Program-made: the position numbers and the translations under genes
Source of the DNA: Pareuzebyella sediminis
GTDB lineage: Bacteria; Bacteroidota; Bacteroidia; Flavobacteriales; Flavobacteriaceae
Assembly: GCF_008367235.1 (NCBI RefSeq)
Contig: NZ_VTZS01000006.1
Location: forward strand, 124,001 to 188,000
Length of the DNA: 64,000 nucleotides
Direction: 5' to 3'
Part shown: in pieces, positions 17,991 through 27,112 of the stretch
How positions within the stretch are numbered: the first letter of the stretch is position 1
How the letters are laid out: each line of letters opens with the position of its first letter
The notes under the pieces: model-generated
The model's input: only the letters and a program-made list of their open reading frames with translations
Databases searched by the model: none
What the model was told of the DNA's origin: nothing

Positions 17991-18352
17991 AAATGACAAA
18001 TCGTTAAATAAATACTTTTTAGAACAGCTCTCTTTTAAAGACAGCCTACTAGATGATGTTAACCTAACACCTGAAAAATTTAGGCCAAAGGTTTATGGTG
18101 TACTTCGTAGCACACCGAATAATGAAATTTGAACCTAACCGGACCAATATCCTTATATCGAAACCTCCAAGAAAGGGCGTATCGCAAAAAAAGTATAATT
18201 TAAAGGAAGGTAAACAATTGAGGCGTGTTCAGCTGTCAAAAAAATGACTGTAAAGAGTAGACGAACAGCTAATCGGTCCGTGTTTATATGGAGCGAAGAG
18301 AAAAGGGTGAACTAATGTCACCATTTTTTTGGAGCTAGGGATTAGGACAGAG
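17991..18352 (+). pseudogene. Gene-poor gap with a possible decayed gene remnant
   Basis: From about 17994 to 18131 a plus-strand frame is open for some 46 codons without any usable start. It includes NKYFLEQLSFKDS and KFRPKVYGVLRSTPN. After two closely spaced stops the same frame continues with DQYPYIETSKKGRIAKKV to about 18198. This is compatible with the decayed tail of a lost gene, but no parent protein is recognised and chance cannot be excluded. The rest of the gap has no terminator or gene. Confidence 0.25.
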
Positions 18353-19801
18353 CTAGTTCAAATTGATTTCACTGTACTTCGCAGTAAGAGTTATTGATTG
18401 TGCAGCATCTTTATGAAGATAATACCCCCTCAGTATCTCATTGCCATGGTTGGTTGTCTTTTTCACTTTCAGGTCATTAGGCCCTTCGAAATCAGAGTCC
18501 GTACTATTCACGTAAATAGTGTACGCCGTTTTTGGCAGGTTACAGAACAACTCTGCATTCTGCATAGAGATATCCAAGGTCTCAAAATCCTTGGATATCG
18601 TTTTAATCAAAATAGGCCCGAAGTCATTTTTTATAAATGCCGTTTTCATAAGGTTTTCGATGGTGACATCCGAAGATATGGCATTCAGGCGCAAGTTAAG
18701 TACCTCCTTTAAGTCAACACTCGCAGAGTAGTCGGCCTGTAGCTGACCATAGTTCCACTTTTCAACACTAACAGGGCTGTAAGAAGCCGAAATAGTGGTC
18801 TTATCACCATCTATTGTTGTGGCAAACAAACTTGCATGAGATAGCGTAGCGTTCATGTTTGTGGTGCTCTCCGCTAATTTCACCTCTCCATGACGAACGT
18901 TCAACTTTAATTTCGTCGATTTGGGCATTCTTATTTTGATGGTTTTTTTCACCTTATAGTTCTTATTTTCTCCCTGAGATTTGAAATAAAAGGTATTTGA
19001 TCCGGCAGGAATGTCATCATGATGTAGAAAAAAAGACGGTGTGGAGTCTTGGGTTGCCCAGTGTTTTTGATTTCTTTCCAAGCGTCTTTGCTGCGCCTCC
19101 ATCTGCCTTTCGACACGCTTGGCACTGGCTTTCGCAATTGCCTCAATTCGCTCGGCCTGCTCCTCCATTCTTTTTTCCTCTATTTTCTCTCGCCTCTTTT
19201 CCATCTCCTTTTGCTTCACTTCCATTTTACGTTGCCATTCTTCCATCTTTTTTTGATAGGGTTCGCCAAAATTCTTCTCGAAGTTTTTTTGCCAGTTTTT
19301 CAAATAAGCCTCTCCATCCTTTTTATAGGCCTCATAGTCAAAATTTGGATTTGGAGGTGGGGGCATAGAGGGCAAATCGCCAATGTCTGAAAAATCAAAA
19401 TCAAAATCGAACGATTCAAATTCGGGCATTTCGGGAATTTCCACATGAATGTTTGTAAGATTTTCATGATGTTGAAAAAACCATGGCCCAGTATTACGGC
19501 TGTTAAGCACAACCTTTTTGCTGTTTCCCACAATTTCGAAGCCCTCGCTATCAAAATAATTTTTGGCTTCTTCCTCGGACACCCCTTCCAATTCAATAGT
19601 AGCCTCAATGGATATCTCATCCTTGTTCCAAGTATCGAATTCAATATCGGCATAACTGGTATTAATTTCGAGAACACTATTTTCCGAAACGTTGAACCTT
19701 TCAGAAAATGTTTTCTCTCGCTTTTGTCCATAGCCTCCTATGCTGATTAGACATAGGAGCATAGTAATGGACTTAAACACTTGTTTTCGTAACTGTTTCA
19801 T
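18353..19801 (-). CDS. Exported protein with charged coiled coil and beta-strand domain, ECF operon target
   Basis: A 482-residue protein with a signal peptide (about 1-25, ending GGYGQ). The N-terminal part resembles a DUF4097-type beta repeat (EINTSYADIEFDTWNKDEI). It is interrupted at about 165-250 by a highly charged Lys/Glu/Arg coiled coil (MEKRREKIEEKRMEEQ). The beta-rich repeat resumes to the end with KLNVRHGEVKLAES and LNAISSDVTIENL. Third gene of an operon led by an ECF sigma factor; its start overlaps the preceding gene by 29 bases. Probably a surface or periplasmic protein sensed or controlled by that sigma system. Exact role unknown. Confidence 0.7.
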   Translation of the reverse strand: MKQLRKQVFKSITMLLCLISIGGYGQKREKTFSERFNVSENSVLEINTSYADIEFDTWNKDEISIEATIELEGVSEEEAKNYFDSEGFEIVGNSKKVVLNSRNTGPWFFQHHENLTNIHVEIPEMPEFESFDFDFDFSDIGDLPSMPPPPNPNFDYEAYKKDGEAYLKNWQKNFEKNFGEPYQKKMEEWQRKMEVKQKEMEKRREKIEEKRMEEQAERIEAIAKASAKRVERQMEAQQRRLERNQKHWATQDSTPSFFLHHDDIPAGSNTFYFKSQGENKNYKVKKTIKIRMPKSTKLKLNVRHGEVKLAESTTNMNATLSHASLFATTIDGDKTTISASYSPVSVEKWNYGQLQADYSASVDLKEVLNLRLNAISSDVTIENLMKTAFIKNDFGPILIKTISKDFETLDISMQNAELFCNLPKTAYTIYVNSTDSDFEGPNDLKVKKTTNHGNEILRGYYLHKDAAQSITLTAKYSEINLN

Positions 19802-20363
19802 TTTTTGATGATTTTAATTGATTTAATTTCTCTTTTAACTTGTGCATTAATTGTAAACGTAGCTGTAGGTTCTTAATCATGGCCGTTATGGTCTGATCGT
19901 TGGGACCAATATCATTGAGCTCTACGTTCAATTTTTTATACTCTTCGTTCAGTGTGCCGAGTTGTTCCATATAACTATTGACCAATGCCTTATTTTGATG
20001 TGATATCTTCAAATGCGACAGCTCGAGATTGATATTGGCTACATAGTAGTCTTCAATTTTTTTTAAATCGGGCGAGAGATCTCCCAATGAAATACCGGTA
20101 TCGACCTCGTTGACCCCATTTTTATCGACAACGGTCCCATGCCCCGGTACCCCTACCCTCAAACTACCAAAATAATAGATGGCACCTCCAATCGACAACA
20201 CTACGCATGCCGCTATAGCTAATAAGAAGCCATAGGAACCTTTTTTCTTGGGAGGCATTTCACGCTCTAAACGTGCTACAAATCGTGCCTTATGTCCTTC
20301 TTTCAAAGTGCCTTTGTTCGATTGTCTTTCCTTTTCAAAAAGCTTTCTAAGATCCTGTGCCAT
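19773..20363 (-). CDS. Putative anti-sigma-type single-span membrane protein
   Basis: A 196-residue protein with a basic cytoplasmic start (MAQDLRKLFEKERQS, then FVARLEREMPPKKK), one membrane span (about 46-68) and a periplasmic C-terminal part rich in helices, with coiled-coil-like MIKNLQLRLQLMHKLKEKLNQL. It overlaps the end of the ECF sigma gene by 17 bases and the start of the next gene by 29 bases, so the three are translated together. Position and topology suggest that it binds the sigma factor at the membrane, but it lacks the HxxxCxxC zinc motif of classical anti-sigma factors. Confidence 0.65.
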   Translation of the reverse strand: MAQDLRKLFEKERQSNKGTLKEGHKARFVARLEREMPPKKKGSYGFLLAIAACVVLSIGGAIYYFGSLRVGVPGHGTVVDKNGVNEVDTGISLGDLSPDLKKIEDYYVANINLELSHLKISHQNKALVNSYMEQLGTLNEEYKKLNVELNDIGPNDQTITAMIKNLQLRLQLMHKLKEKLNQLKSSKNETVTKTSV

Positions 20364-20889
20364 AATTCTTATTTTTCAATACTGTTTTCAAATGCCCTTT
20401 ACCCCTTGATAAACGTGTGCGGCAAGCCGTTTCGCTAATATTCAAAATCTGCGAAATCTCGCTATGATCATAGCCTTCTATCAAGTATAACATTACGACA
20501 TACTTGTACTTTTCAGGCAGTTGATCCATCGATTCCTTTACCTGTTCTATGGTTATACCCTCTTCTACCTTCCAATCTTGATCGTCTTCGATATGCATGT
20601 AAGTTTCATCCAATGTTACGGTTTGCTGTTTCTTACACTTTAAAAAATCGATGCTTTTATTGATGACAATCCGTTTTAACCAGGCCCCAAAGGTGACTTC
20701 GGACTTAAACTGATGAATCTTTTGAAAAGCTTTAATAAATGATTCTTGTAAAACCTCTTCAGCATCTTCGGTATTTCTCACAAAGCGCAAGGCCACATGA
20801 AACATGCCATCGCAATATTGCTCATACAGCATTAATTGTGCTTTTCGATCGTTTGCCTTACATTTTTCAACTACATCGATTTGAAACAT
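20347..20889 (-). CDS. RNA polymerase ECF-type sigma-70 factor
   Basis: A 180-residue ECF sigma factor. Region 2 has RFVRNTEDAEEVLQESF and AWLKRIVINKSIDFL. Region 4 has MDQLPEKYKYVVMLYLIEGY and a helix-turn-helix with SEISQILNISETACRTRLSRG. It directs RNA polymerase to a small regulon, usually including its own operon. The two downstream genes overlap and are probably co-expressed. The 108-base gap to the divergent mutarotase gene should hold its promoter; no match to the housekeeping -7 element was found on the minus strand, as expected if it is autoregulated. Confidence 0.92.
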   Translation of the reverse strand: MFQIDVVEKCKANDRKAQLMLYEQYCDGMFHVALRFVRNTEDAEEVLQESFIKAFQKIHQFKSEVTFGAWLKRIVINKSIDFLKCKKQQTVTLDETYMHIEDDQDWKVEEGITIEQVKESMDQLPEKYKYVVMLYLIEGYDHSEISQILNISETACRTRLSRGKGHLKTVLKNKNYGTGS

Positions 20890-20967
20890 TGGCCGGTTTC
20901 GGTGTTTTGTTTTGTGATATTCTATTTATAAGGACGAAGGAAATATTTACATGTTGCAAAAAACAGG

Positions 20968-20975
20968 TATTTTTG
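20968..20975 (+). promoter_or_regulatory. Flavobacterial -7 promoter element upstream of the mutarotase gene
   Basis: TATTTTTG matches the Bacteroidota -7 consensus TAnnTTTG exactly. It lies 22 bases before the proposed TTG start, giving a short leader. A -33 TTG is not at ideal distance (TTG at 20954), so only the -7 box is supported. Confidence 0.4.
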
Positions 20976-20997
20976 CCCTAATTTTAATGCTATCCTT

Positions 20998-21900
20998 TTG
21001 AAACAAGTTACATTACAAAACGAGAACATCATTTTAGTCGTACTCGATTATGGTGCCGTGATTCAAAAATTGTTACTTAAAGATAAAAACGGACGCTATA
21101 CGAATGTTGTTGTGGGCTTAGAATTTCCCAGCAAATATATAGAGGATAAGACTTCACTTGGAGCCTGTGTGGGAAGATATGCCGGTCGTATCTCAAAGGG
21201 CTTTGTATTAGACAGGGAGACCTATCCTCTTTATACTATCAATGGAGTGCACTTACATGGTGGAAAAGAGGGCTTCGCAAAAAAACAGTGGACCATAGAT
21301 AAAATTGGTCGTGAAGATGAACCATTTGTTCAGCTTTCTTATCTAAGTAACCATTTGGAAGAGGGGTATCCTGGAAATCTTAAGGCCTCAGTAACCTATA
21401 AATTGGTGGACAATGCCTTACATATCATTCACGAGGCGATTTCTGACAGAACTACCGTCGTAAACCTCACCAATCACTCCTATTTCAGATTAGATAGTGA
21501 AGACACGGTAAGCGATTATCGGTTACAATTAAACTGCTCTCACTACGCAGAAACGCTCGAAAATCTTGTTCCTACTGGGAATTTACTCCCTACCAAAGGA
21601 ACACCCTATGACTTTTTATCGGAAAGGCCCATAGGGCAACAGCATTTAGACACACCTTTTATTACCGATTTAAAAGCAAAAACTGCGGCAAAAGTATCGT
21701 CGTTGAAATCAGGAATCTCAATAGAAGTCATTACGAATCAGCCTGCCGTGGTGGTTTATACCCCCGTAAAGATTCCGGCGATTTGTTTTGAAACCCAGAA
21801 CCTTCCGGATGCCCCTAACCACAATAACTTTCCAAATTGTATTTTGCGGCCTGGGGAAAAATACAGGAACGTTTCTGAATTCCGTTTCGTTCAAAATTGA
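20998..21900 (+). CDS. galM: Aldose 1-epimerase (galactose mutarotase)
   Basis: A 300-residue mutarotase interconverting alpha and beta anomers of aldohexoses. The family sequence KQVTLQNENIILVVLDYGAVIQKL starts right at a TTG codon (20998-21000) with no ATG upstream in frame, so a TTG start is inferred. Catalytic-site motifs are GRYAGRISKG, INGVHLHGGKEGF, NLTNHSYFRL (His) and CFETQNLPDAPN (Glu). No signal peptide, so cytoplasmic. It is divergent from the sigma factor operon and followed by DUF2911. Confidence 0.92.
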   Translation: MKQVTLQNENIILVVLDYGAVIQKLLLKDKNGRYTNVVVGLEFPSKYIEDKTSLGACVGRYAGRISKGFVLDRETYPLYTINGVHLHGGKEGFAKKQWTIDKIGREDEPFVQLSYLSNHLEEGYPGNLKASVTYKLVDNALHIIHEAISDRTTVVNLTNHSYFRLDSEDTVSDYRLQLNCSHYAETLENLVPTGNLLPTKGTPYDFLSERPIGQQHLDTPFITDLKAKTAAKVSSLKSGISIEVITNQPAVVVYTPVKIPAICFETQNLPDAPNHNNFPNCILRPGEKYRNVSEFRFVQN

Positions 21901-21981
21901 AAGTACAACCTTCGCCCTGAGGTGTTTATATTGTAATGTGACCTCTAATTTGTAATTTAACAAGAACTAACATAAAAGTAA

Positions 21982-22542
21982 ATGAAATATCTAAAATGGG
22001 GACTGATCGTTCTCGGGCTATTAACTCTATTATTTTTCTTGGTATTCAGGCCCTATATGCGCGATCAGACCAAAAAACATAGCCCGGAAAAGGTAGCGGC
22101 CTTTGATCAGGGCGGATTTGACCTTACCGTAAAGTATTCCAGTCCATCTAAAAAGGGCCGAAAAATATTTGGCGGTTTGGTACCTTATGACCAAGTATGG
22201 CGCACAGGGGCCAATGAACCGACCACATTCACCACAGGGTCGGATATCAAAATTGGGGGAAAAACCCTACCATCGGGGACATACTCTTTATGGACCATCC
22301 CTGGAATTGACAATTGGACGGTCATTTTTAATGAAGACATTCCCGATTGGGGCGTTACCTTGCTTAGTGGTGGTAGCGAGACCGCTCGTATTCCCGAAAA
22401 AGATGTGCTCAAGGTTGAAATACCGTCGGAAGAAACCAAGGAAACCATTGAAAATTTCACTATTGATTTCAAGGTTGAACAAGAACTATATATGTCGATT
22501 GCTTGGGAAAAGACGAACGTGGAGATACCGATTAAAAGATAA
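21982..22542 (+). CDS. DUF2911 family membrane-anchored protein
   Basis: A 186-residue protein with one N-terminal span (about 5-25), so probably anchored facing the periplasm. The rest is a DUF2911 domain with GRKIFGGLVPYDQVWRTGANEPT, LPSGTYSLWTIPG and WTVIFNEDIPDWG, typical of this widespread Bacteroidota family of unknown function. It is followed within 4 bases by meaB, suggesting co-transcription. Confidence 0.85.
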   Translation: MKYLKWGLIVLGLLTLLFFLVFRPYMRDQTKKHSPEKVAAFDQGGFDLTVKYSSPSKKGRKIFGGLVPYDQVWRTGANEPTTFTTGSDIKIGGKTLPSGTYSLWTIPGIDNWTVIFNEDIPDWGVTLLSGGSETARIPEKDVLKVEIPSEETKETIENFTIDFKVEQELYMSIAWEKTNVEIPIKR

Positions 22543-22545
22543 ACA

Positions 22546-23604
22546 TTGGCTATAAATAAAAATTCGCCTTTCGTTGGCCGTTTAAATGCTAAAAGGAATA
22601 GGAAGAATGAACCGGTCGTTGACGATTTGATATCTGGTATCTTTCGAGGCGATAAGGTAGCTCTTGCCCGGTCGTTAACTTTAATAGAAAGTACCCTCCC
22701 CGAGCATTTTAAGAAGGCAGAAGAAATTGTGGAACGTTGTCTCGAATCAAAGACCGATAGTATTCGAATAGGTATCACCGGCGTACCAGGTGTCGGTAAA
22801 AGTACATTTATAGAAACCTTAGGTACATTGCTTGCCTCCCAAGGACATAAAATAGCAGTTTTGGCCGTTGATCCAACGAGCAAGCGAAGCAAGGGAAGTA
22901 TTCTCGGGGATAAAACCCGAATGGAAACCTTATCGAAAAATGAAAGAGTCTTTATTCGTCCATCCCCTAGCGGGCAAACTCTGGGGGGCGTTGCCCGAAA
23001 AACAAGGGAGAGTATTATTCTATGTGAAGCTGCAGGGTATTCCATAATCTTGGTGGAAACCGTTGGTGTAGGGCAAAGTGAAACTACGGTACACGGTATG
23101 GTCGATTTTTTTCTATTACTGATCTTGGCGGGTGCGGGTGATGAATTACAAGGGATAAAAAGAGGAATTTTCGAGATGGCCGATGCCATTGCCGTCAATA
23201 AAGCAGACGGTACAAATCTTAAAAATGCAAGAATTGCCGAAATCGAGGTCAGCAAAGCCATGCATTTGTATCCGCCCAAGAAAAATGGCTGGAGGCCCAA
23301 AGTACTGCATATCTCGGCCATAGAGGATATTGGTGTGAAGAAAATATGGAAAATCATATCTGATTATACTATAGCACAAAAGCTATCGGGTTCCTTTCTC
23401 GAAAAACGAAAACAACAAAACAGGGATTGGTTCTTTGAATCTCTGGAAAATCAACTGAAATCAGACTTTTATACCCATAAAATTATACAGGAAGCCTTGG
23501 AACCATTTGTTCAAAAGGTCGTTGCCAATGAGATTTCACCTTTTAGTGCCGCCCGTCAACTAATAGCTTTGATCAAAGCAGTGCCGAACTCAAGAAAATC
23601 TTAA
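22546..23604 (+). CDS. meaB: Methylmalonyl-CoA mutase-associated GTPase MeaB
   Basis: A 352-residue G3E-family GTPase that chaperones B12 loading and protects methylmalonyl-CoA mutase. The P-loop is GVPGVGKST (79-87), followed by AVDPTSKRSKGSILGDKTRM, ETVGVGQSE (switch), and NKADG. It ends with a helical dimerisation arm. No ATG is available before conserved sequence, so a TTG start at 22546, three bases after the preceding stop, is used. The mutase genes are not in the window, so the GTPase is unlinked from its client here. Confidence 0.93.
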   Translation: MAINKNSPFVGRLNAKRNRKNEPVVDDLISGIFRGDKVALARSLTLIESTLPEHFKKAEEIVERCLESKTDSIRIGITGVPGVGKSTFIETLGTLLASQGHKIAVLAVDPTSKRSKGSILGDKTRMETLSKNERVFIRPSPSGQTLGGVARKTRESIILCEAAGYSIILVETVGVGQSETTVHGMVDFFLLLILAGAGDELQGIKRGIFEMADAIAVNKADGTNLKNARIAEIEVSKAMHLYPPKKNGWRPKVLHISAIEDIGVKKIWKIISDYTIAQKLSGSFLEKRKQQNRDWFFESLENQLKSDFYTHKIIQEALEPFVQKVVANEISPFSAARQLIALIKAVPNSRKS

Positions 23605-23609
23605 CTTTG
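23602..23609 (+). promoter_or_regulatory. Possible -7 promoter element for the GT2 gene
   Basis: TAACTTTG fits TAnnTTTG and overlaps the last codon of meaB, 20 bases before the GT2 start codon. The nearest upstream TTTG (23568) is farther than the usual spacing, so this is a moderate guess. Confidence 0.35.
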
Positions 23610-23629
23610 CATTAATTATCAGCCGATCA

Positions 23630-24589
23630 ATGAACCCAGCCACTTCTTCTTTGCTTTCCATAGTGATACCACTTTACAACGAAACCGATAACGTGGTGCT
23701 ACTGACCCAAAAAATACATGAGAGCCTGGCAGGCTATAATTACCAAATTATTTATGTCGACGACTTTTCCCAAGATGGTACCCGCCAAAAGGTAACTTCG
23801 ATGAACGATGAAAAAGTACATCTCATTGCCCTAAAAAAAAACTATGGTCAAAGTTTGGCCTTGGCGGCAGGCATCGATTATGCAGCGGGCGAATTCATCA
23901 TAACGATGGATGGTGATTTGCAAAACGATCCTAGCGATATACCCGAAATGCTATCGTATGCTATTACCGAAGAATTTGATGTGGTAACCGGAATACGCCA
24001 AAATCGTCAGGATTCCTGGATCAAAAAAATACCTTCTAAAATTGCTAATTTTCTCATTCGGCGGATAACTAGATTGAATTTACAAGATAATGGCTGCGCC
24101 CTGAAGGTTTTTAAAAAAGATATTGCCAAAGAGCTTAATTTATATGGTGAAATGCACCGATTCATTACCTTGTTGGCTTATTTGGAGGGAGCCCAGATCA
24201 AACAGGTGGCAGTAAAGCATCATGCACGGAACGCCGGTGTCTCCAAATACGGACTCGAACGCATTTTTAAGGTCGTTGCAGATATGATGCTACTACTCTT
24301 TATAAGAAAATATTTTCAGCGCCCTATTCATCTCTTCGGAATTTTTGGTTTTCTACTCATTATTTTAGGCATGCTGATCAATATATATTTATTGGTCGTA
24401 AAACTTGGCTTTGGAGAAGATATAGGTACCCGTCCCCTATTAATGTTCGGAATGATGTTCATTTTGGCCGGCATTCAACTATTTACTATTGGTATTGTTA
24501 TGGAGTTGCTCATACGCACCTATTACGAATCGCAAAAGAAGCGACCCTATCGTATCAAAAAAATAACGATTGGTGGCAAATCTTCGTAA
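23630..24589 (+). CDS. Family 2 glycosyltransferase, polyprenyl-phosphate sugar type
   Basis: A 319-residue GT2 enzyme resembling DPM1/ArnC/GtrB. The catalytic domain opens SIVIPLYNETDNVVLL, with DDFSQDGT, the nucleotide/metal site DGDLQNDP, and later QDNGCALKVF and HHARNAGVSKYG. Two C-terminal spans (about 232-262 and 270-296) anchor it in the inner membrane. It would transfer a sugar from a nucleotide donor to a polyprenyl phosphate. The next three genes (flippase-like, GT39, PAP2) suit the later steps of such a pathway. Confidence 0.9.
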   Translation: MNPATSSLLSIVIPLYNETDNVVLLTQKIHESLAGYNYQIIYVDDFSQDGTRQKVTSMNDEKVHLIALKKNYGQSLALAAGIDYAAGEFIITMDGDLQNDPSDIPEMLSYAITEEFDVVTGIRQNRQDSWIKKIPSKIANFLIRRITRLNLQDNGCALKVFKKDIAKELNLYGEMHRFITLLAYLEGAQIKQVAVKHHARNAGVSKYGLERIFKVVADMMLLLFIRKYFQRPIHLFGIFGFLLIILGMLINIYLLVVKLGFGEDIGTRPLLMFGMMFILAGIQLFTIGIVMELLIRTYYESQKKRPYRIKKITIGGKSS

Positions 24590-25457
24590 AAAGGGCATTG
24601 CCTTTGTTAAAATTGTCATTAGTCTAGCCCTTGTCTATTTTATTTTTACCAAGGTTGATCTCGCAGAGGTGGCTACCCTTCTTAGAAAAACAAATCCGTT
24701 TTATCTTATCGGTGCATTTTTATTGTTCATACTTTCGAAAATCATCGCAGCTATTCGCTTGAACCTTTATTTTCACCAGGTTTCGGTCAAGCTAACACAA
24801 CTAAGCAATCTTAAACTATACGCCCTCGGTATGTTCTACAACCTTTTTCTTCCGGGAGGTATCGGGGGTGACGCCTATAAGGGATACCTTATCAAAAAGA
24901 AATTTGGAGTGCCCACAAAAAAAGCATTGTCCGTTTTGGTATTAGATCGTCTATCGGGGTTACTCTTATTGTTTATCTATGCCTGTATCCTGGCCATTCT
25001 TATCGGTGCTGAAAGCCTGAAGGTACCCACCTTCGTGATTTTACTCCTAATTTGCTTGAGCATATTATTTTTCTGGATAATCAACAAAAAGTTTTTTTCA
25101 AACACCTTCCAAGTATTCTGGAAATCTTTCGGTTTGTCGGCATTGGTACAGCTGGCACAATTGGGCAGTGCTTGGTGTATACTAGCCGCCCTGAATCTTG
25201 AGGCCGATGCGATAGCCTACCTTTTTATATTTCTTCTCTCTTCGATAGCCTCTGTACTTCCTATAACCATTGGTGGCGTCGGTAGCCGTGAAATTACTTT
25301 TTATTATGGTTCGAGCTGGCTCCACGTAGACCAAGACGCTTCAATAGGCATTAGTATGATTTTCTTTTTTATTACCGCCATAGTTTCCCTTTGGGGTATA
25401 GGATACCATTTCAAAAAACCGACCCTTGACGTTGAAAAACAATCATATAATGATTAG
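24570..25457 (+). CDS. Flippase-like / lysylphosphatidylglycerol synthase TM-domain protein (UPF0104)
   Basis: A 295-residue polytopic membrane protein with about eight spans, beginning with GIAFVKIVISLALVYFIF. It contains NLFLPGGIGGDAYKGYLI, LDRLSGLLLL and ITIGGVGSRE, the marks of the LPG_synthase_TM / UPF0104 family. There is no aminoacyl-transfer domain, so lipid or glycolipid flipping is more likely than lysyl transfer. The gene overlaps the end of the GT2 gene by about 20 bases. The start may be TTG 24570 or GTG 24573. It converges with the GT39 gene with a 4-base overlap. Confidence 0.85.
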   Translation: MVANLRKKGIAFVKIVISLALVYFIFTKVDLAEVATLLRKTNPFYLIGAFLLFILSKIIAAIRLNLYFHQVSVKLTQLSNLKLYALGMFYNLFLPGGIGGDAYKGYLIKKKFGVPTKKALSVLVLDRLSGLLLLFIYACILAILIGAESLKVPTFVILLLICLSILFFWIINKKFFSNTFQVFWKSFGLSALVQLAQLGSAWCILAALNLEADAIAYLFIFLLSSIASVLPITIGGVGSREITFYYGSSWLHVDQDASIGISMIFFFITAIVSLWGIGYHFKKPTLDVEKQSYND

Positions 25458-27112
25458 TGTATTCGTATGAGATGAACCCTATCTAAAGTTTTTTTACGGG
25501 TCGAAGGATTTAAAAAATTCATACTGAGCCGGGTAATTCTGAATTGCGGCCTAGTATATTGTATATCCCAATCCAGGCCCAACTGCTGAAATTTTCTAAG
25601 ATCTGCATTATTGATGTATACCCAGATTTTTTTTTGTCCCCTTATTTCTTCAAAAGTGGTCAACTGTACGGGCTTTTGATTGTAAAAATCCAGCGCCCAG
25701 GTATGATCATTGGAAACCTTATAGATATTCTCTACTGGAATATTTTGTTCTGAAATTACGGATGCCATGCTTGATCCAGCCTGAAATGTCAATAAATGCG
25801 GATAGAAATGGAGGTTAAGAACAGCGTTTAAAAGAATGGAGCAACATGCAGAAATAGTTATTAAGCGCATAAAGAACGATTCATGCCTCAAGCTAAAAAA
25901 ACCGATAATGCAAGCCAAGGTAATCAGAACCATAGGTATTAAGGGTTGCTCGAAGGTGAAAACATAATAACAAAGTAAAAGGGAAGCAATAAAAACAATA
26001 CTGAGAACGAAATACTGTATTACCATTAAGACCTTCAGCGTTTTTCTCTGAAGTGTTATATAGAGTTCATTGAGATAACCAGCGGTTAAAACTGCAAATA
26101 GAGGTATGGTACCGTTCAAGTAATGGGGCAACTTGAACTGCGAAAAACTGGCAATCAAAAAAAAGAGAGCGATACCCCCTAAGGTCAAGGCTTCCTTATT
26201 TTTGGAATAGCTAAATTTTGTTGTGTAGAGTGCTCTAATCCGATTGCCGAAAGCTGCAATTCCCAAAATGGTCCAAGGTAGAAATACCCACAAATACGTG
26301 TGGAAAAAGAAGAAGAAATCGCTGCTATTACTTCCCATACCCTCTCCACTCATCCGCTCGAAACTCTGTTCCCAAAAAATAAAGAAAATACCACTTCGAC
26401 CGCTTTTACCGCGAATTATCTTTTCTGGGTGGAGGTCAAATTGATGATAATACGCGTAGAGCATCGGGGTAATAGTCAACACAAATACCGCTAGGGCAAC
26501 AATTACCTTCCAATGGAATATAACGCTCCATCTTCTAGTGTAGGCCAAATGGCTCAATATAGCAAGACCTATGGTCAACAAAGCCAACTGACCTTTAGTC
26601 GAGAACGCAATACCGGCACCAAAAGCACCAAGAATAATAGCAGCAAGCGACTTTTTATCAATGTAAACGGCCAACTGCCAAATGGAAAAAATACCGAAGC
26701 CGGTCAATACCGCATCGGTACGCACATCGATAGCTGCCAGAACAATGGTTTGGGCGGTCATAAAAATTAAGGCCGCCAATCGTCCTGAATCCTTATTGTA
26801 CAATAATTTACCCAAACCATACGCACTATAGGCCCCTAAAAGAATAGCCAAAATGCCTGGGATGCGATATGCCCAATCATGTAGCCCGAAAATTTTAAAA
26901 GAAAGAGCCGCCAGCCAATAATGCATATGGGGTTTGTCAAGATACTCCTCGGTACCCTTGAAGAGGTTCAAGAAATCATTTTCCTGAACCATTCTCATTG
27001 CCATCACCGCAAATTGTGCAGAATCGTTTTCGAAAAGGGTTACGAACATTCCGGCGATATACACCAAAACAATCAGGACCATCAAAAACCAATACCTAGA
27101 GTTAGATATCAT
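25454..27112 (-). CDS. Family 39 glycosyltransferase (ArnT/PMT-like)
   Basis: A 552-residue integral membrane transferase with about a dozen spans. The N-terminal periplasmic loop has MRMVQENDF and DKPHMHYWLAAL, the acidic catalytic region of ArnT/PMT_2 enzymes, followed by GLHDWAYRIPG. The C-terminal ~90 residues form a soluble domain. Such enzymes move sugars from polyprenyl phosphate to lipid A, proteins or other acceptors on the outer face of the inner membrane. Start overlaps the stop of the PAP2 gene (ATGA), so these two are an operon. Acceptor unknown. Confidence 0.9.
   Translation of the reverse strand: MISNSRYWFLMVLIVLVYIAGMFVTLFENDSAQFAVMAMRMVQENDFLNLFKGTEEYLDKPHMHYWLAALSFKIFGLHDWAYRIPGILAILLGAYSAYGLGKLLYNKDSGRLAALIFMTAQTIVLAAIDVRTDAVLTGFGIFSIWQLAVYIDKKSLAAIILGAFGAGIAFSTKGQLALLTIGLAILSHLAYTRRWSVIFHWKVIVALAVFVLTITPMLYAYYHQFDLHPEKIIRGKSGRSGIFFIFWEQSFERMSGEGMGSNSSDFFFFFHTYLWVFLPWTILGIAAFGNRIRALYTTKFSYSKNKEALTLGGIALFFLIASFSQFKLPHYLNGTIPLFAVLTAGYLNELYITLQRKTLKVLMVIQYFVLSIVFIASLLLCYYVFTFEQPLIPMVLITLACIIGFFSLRHESFFMRLITISACCSILLNAVLNLHFYPHLLTFQAGSSMASVISEQNIPVENIYKVSNDHTWALDFYNQKPVQLTTFEEIRGQKKIWVYINNADLRKFQQLGLDWDIQYTRPQFRITRLSMNFLNPSTRKKTLDRVHLIRIH

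Noticed and set aside
22185-23357. 390-codon open frame antisense to meaB
   Set aside because: Opposite strand of a clear MeaB gene with a complete P-loop and switch motifs; its translation has no recognisable domain and low-complexity Ser/Pro/Leu content.
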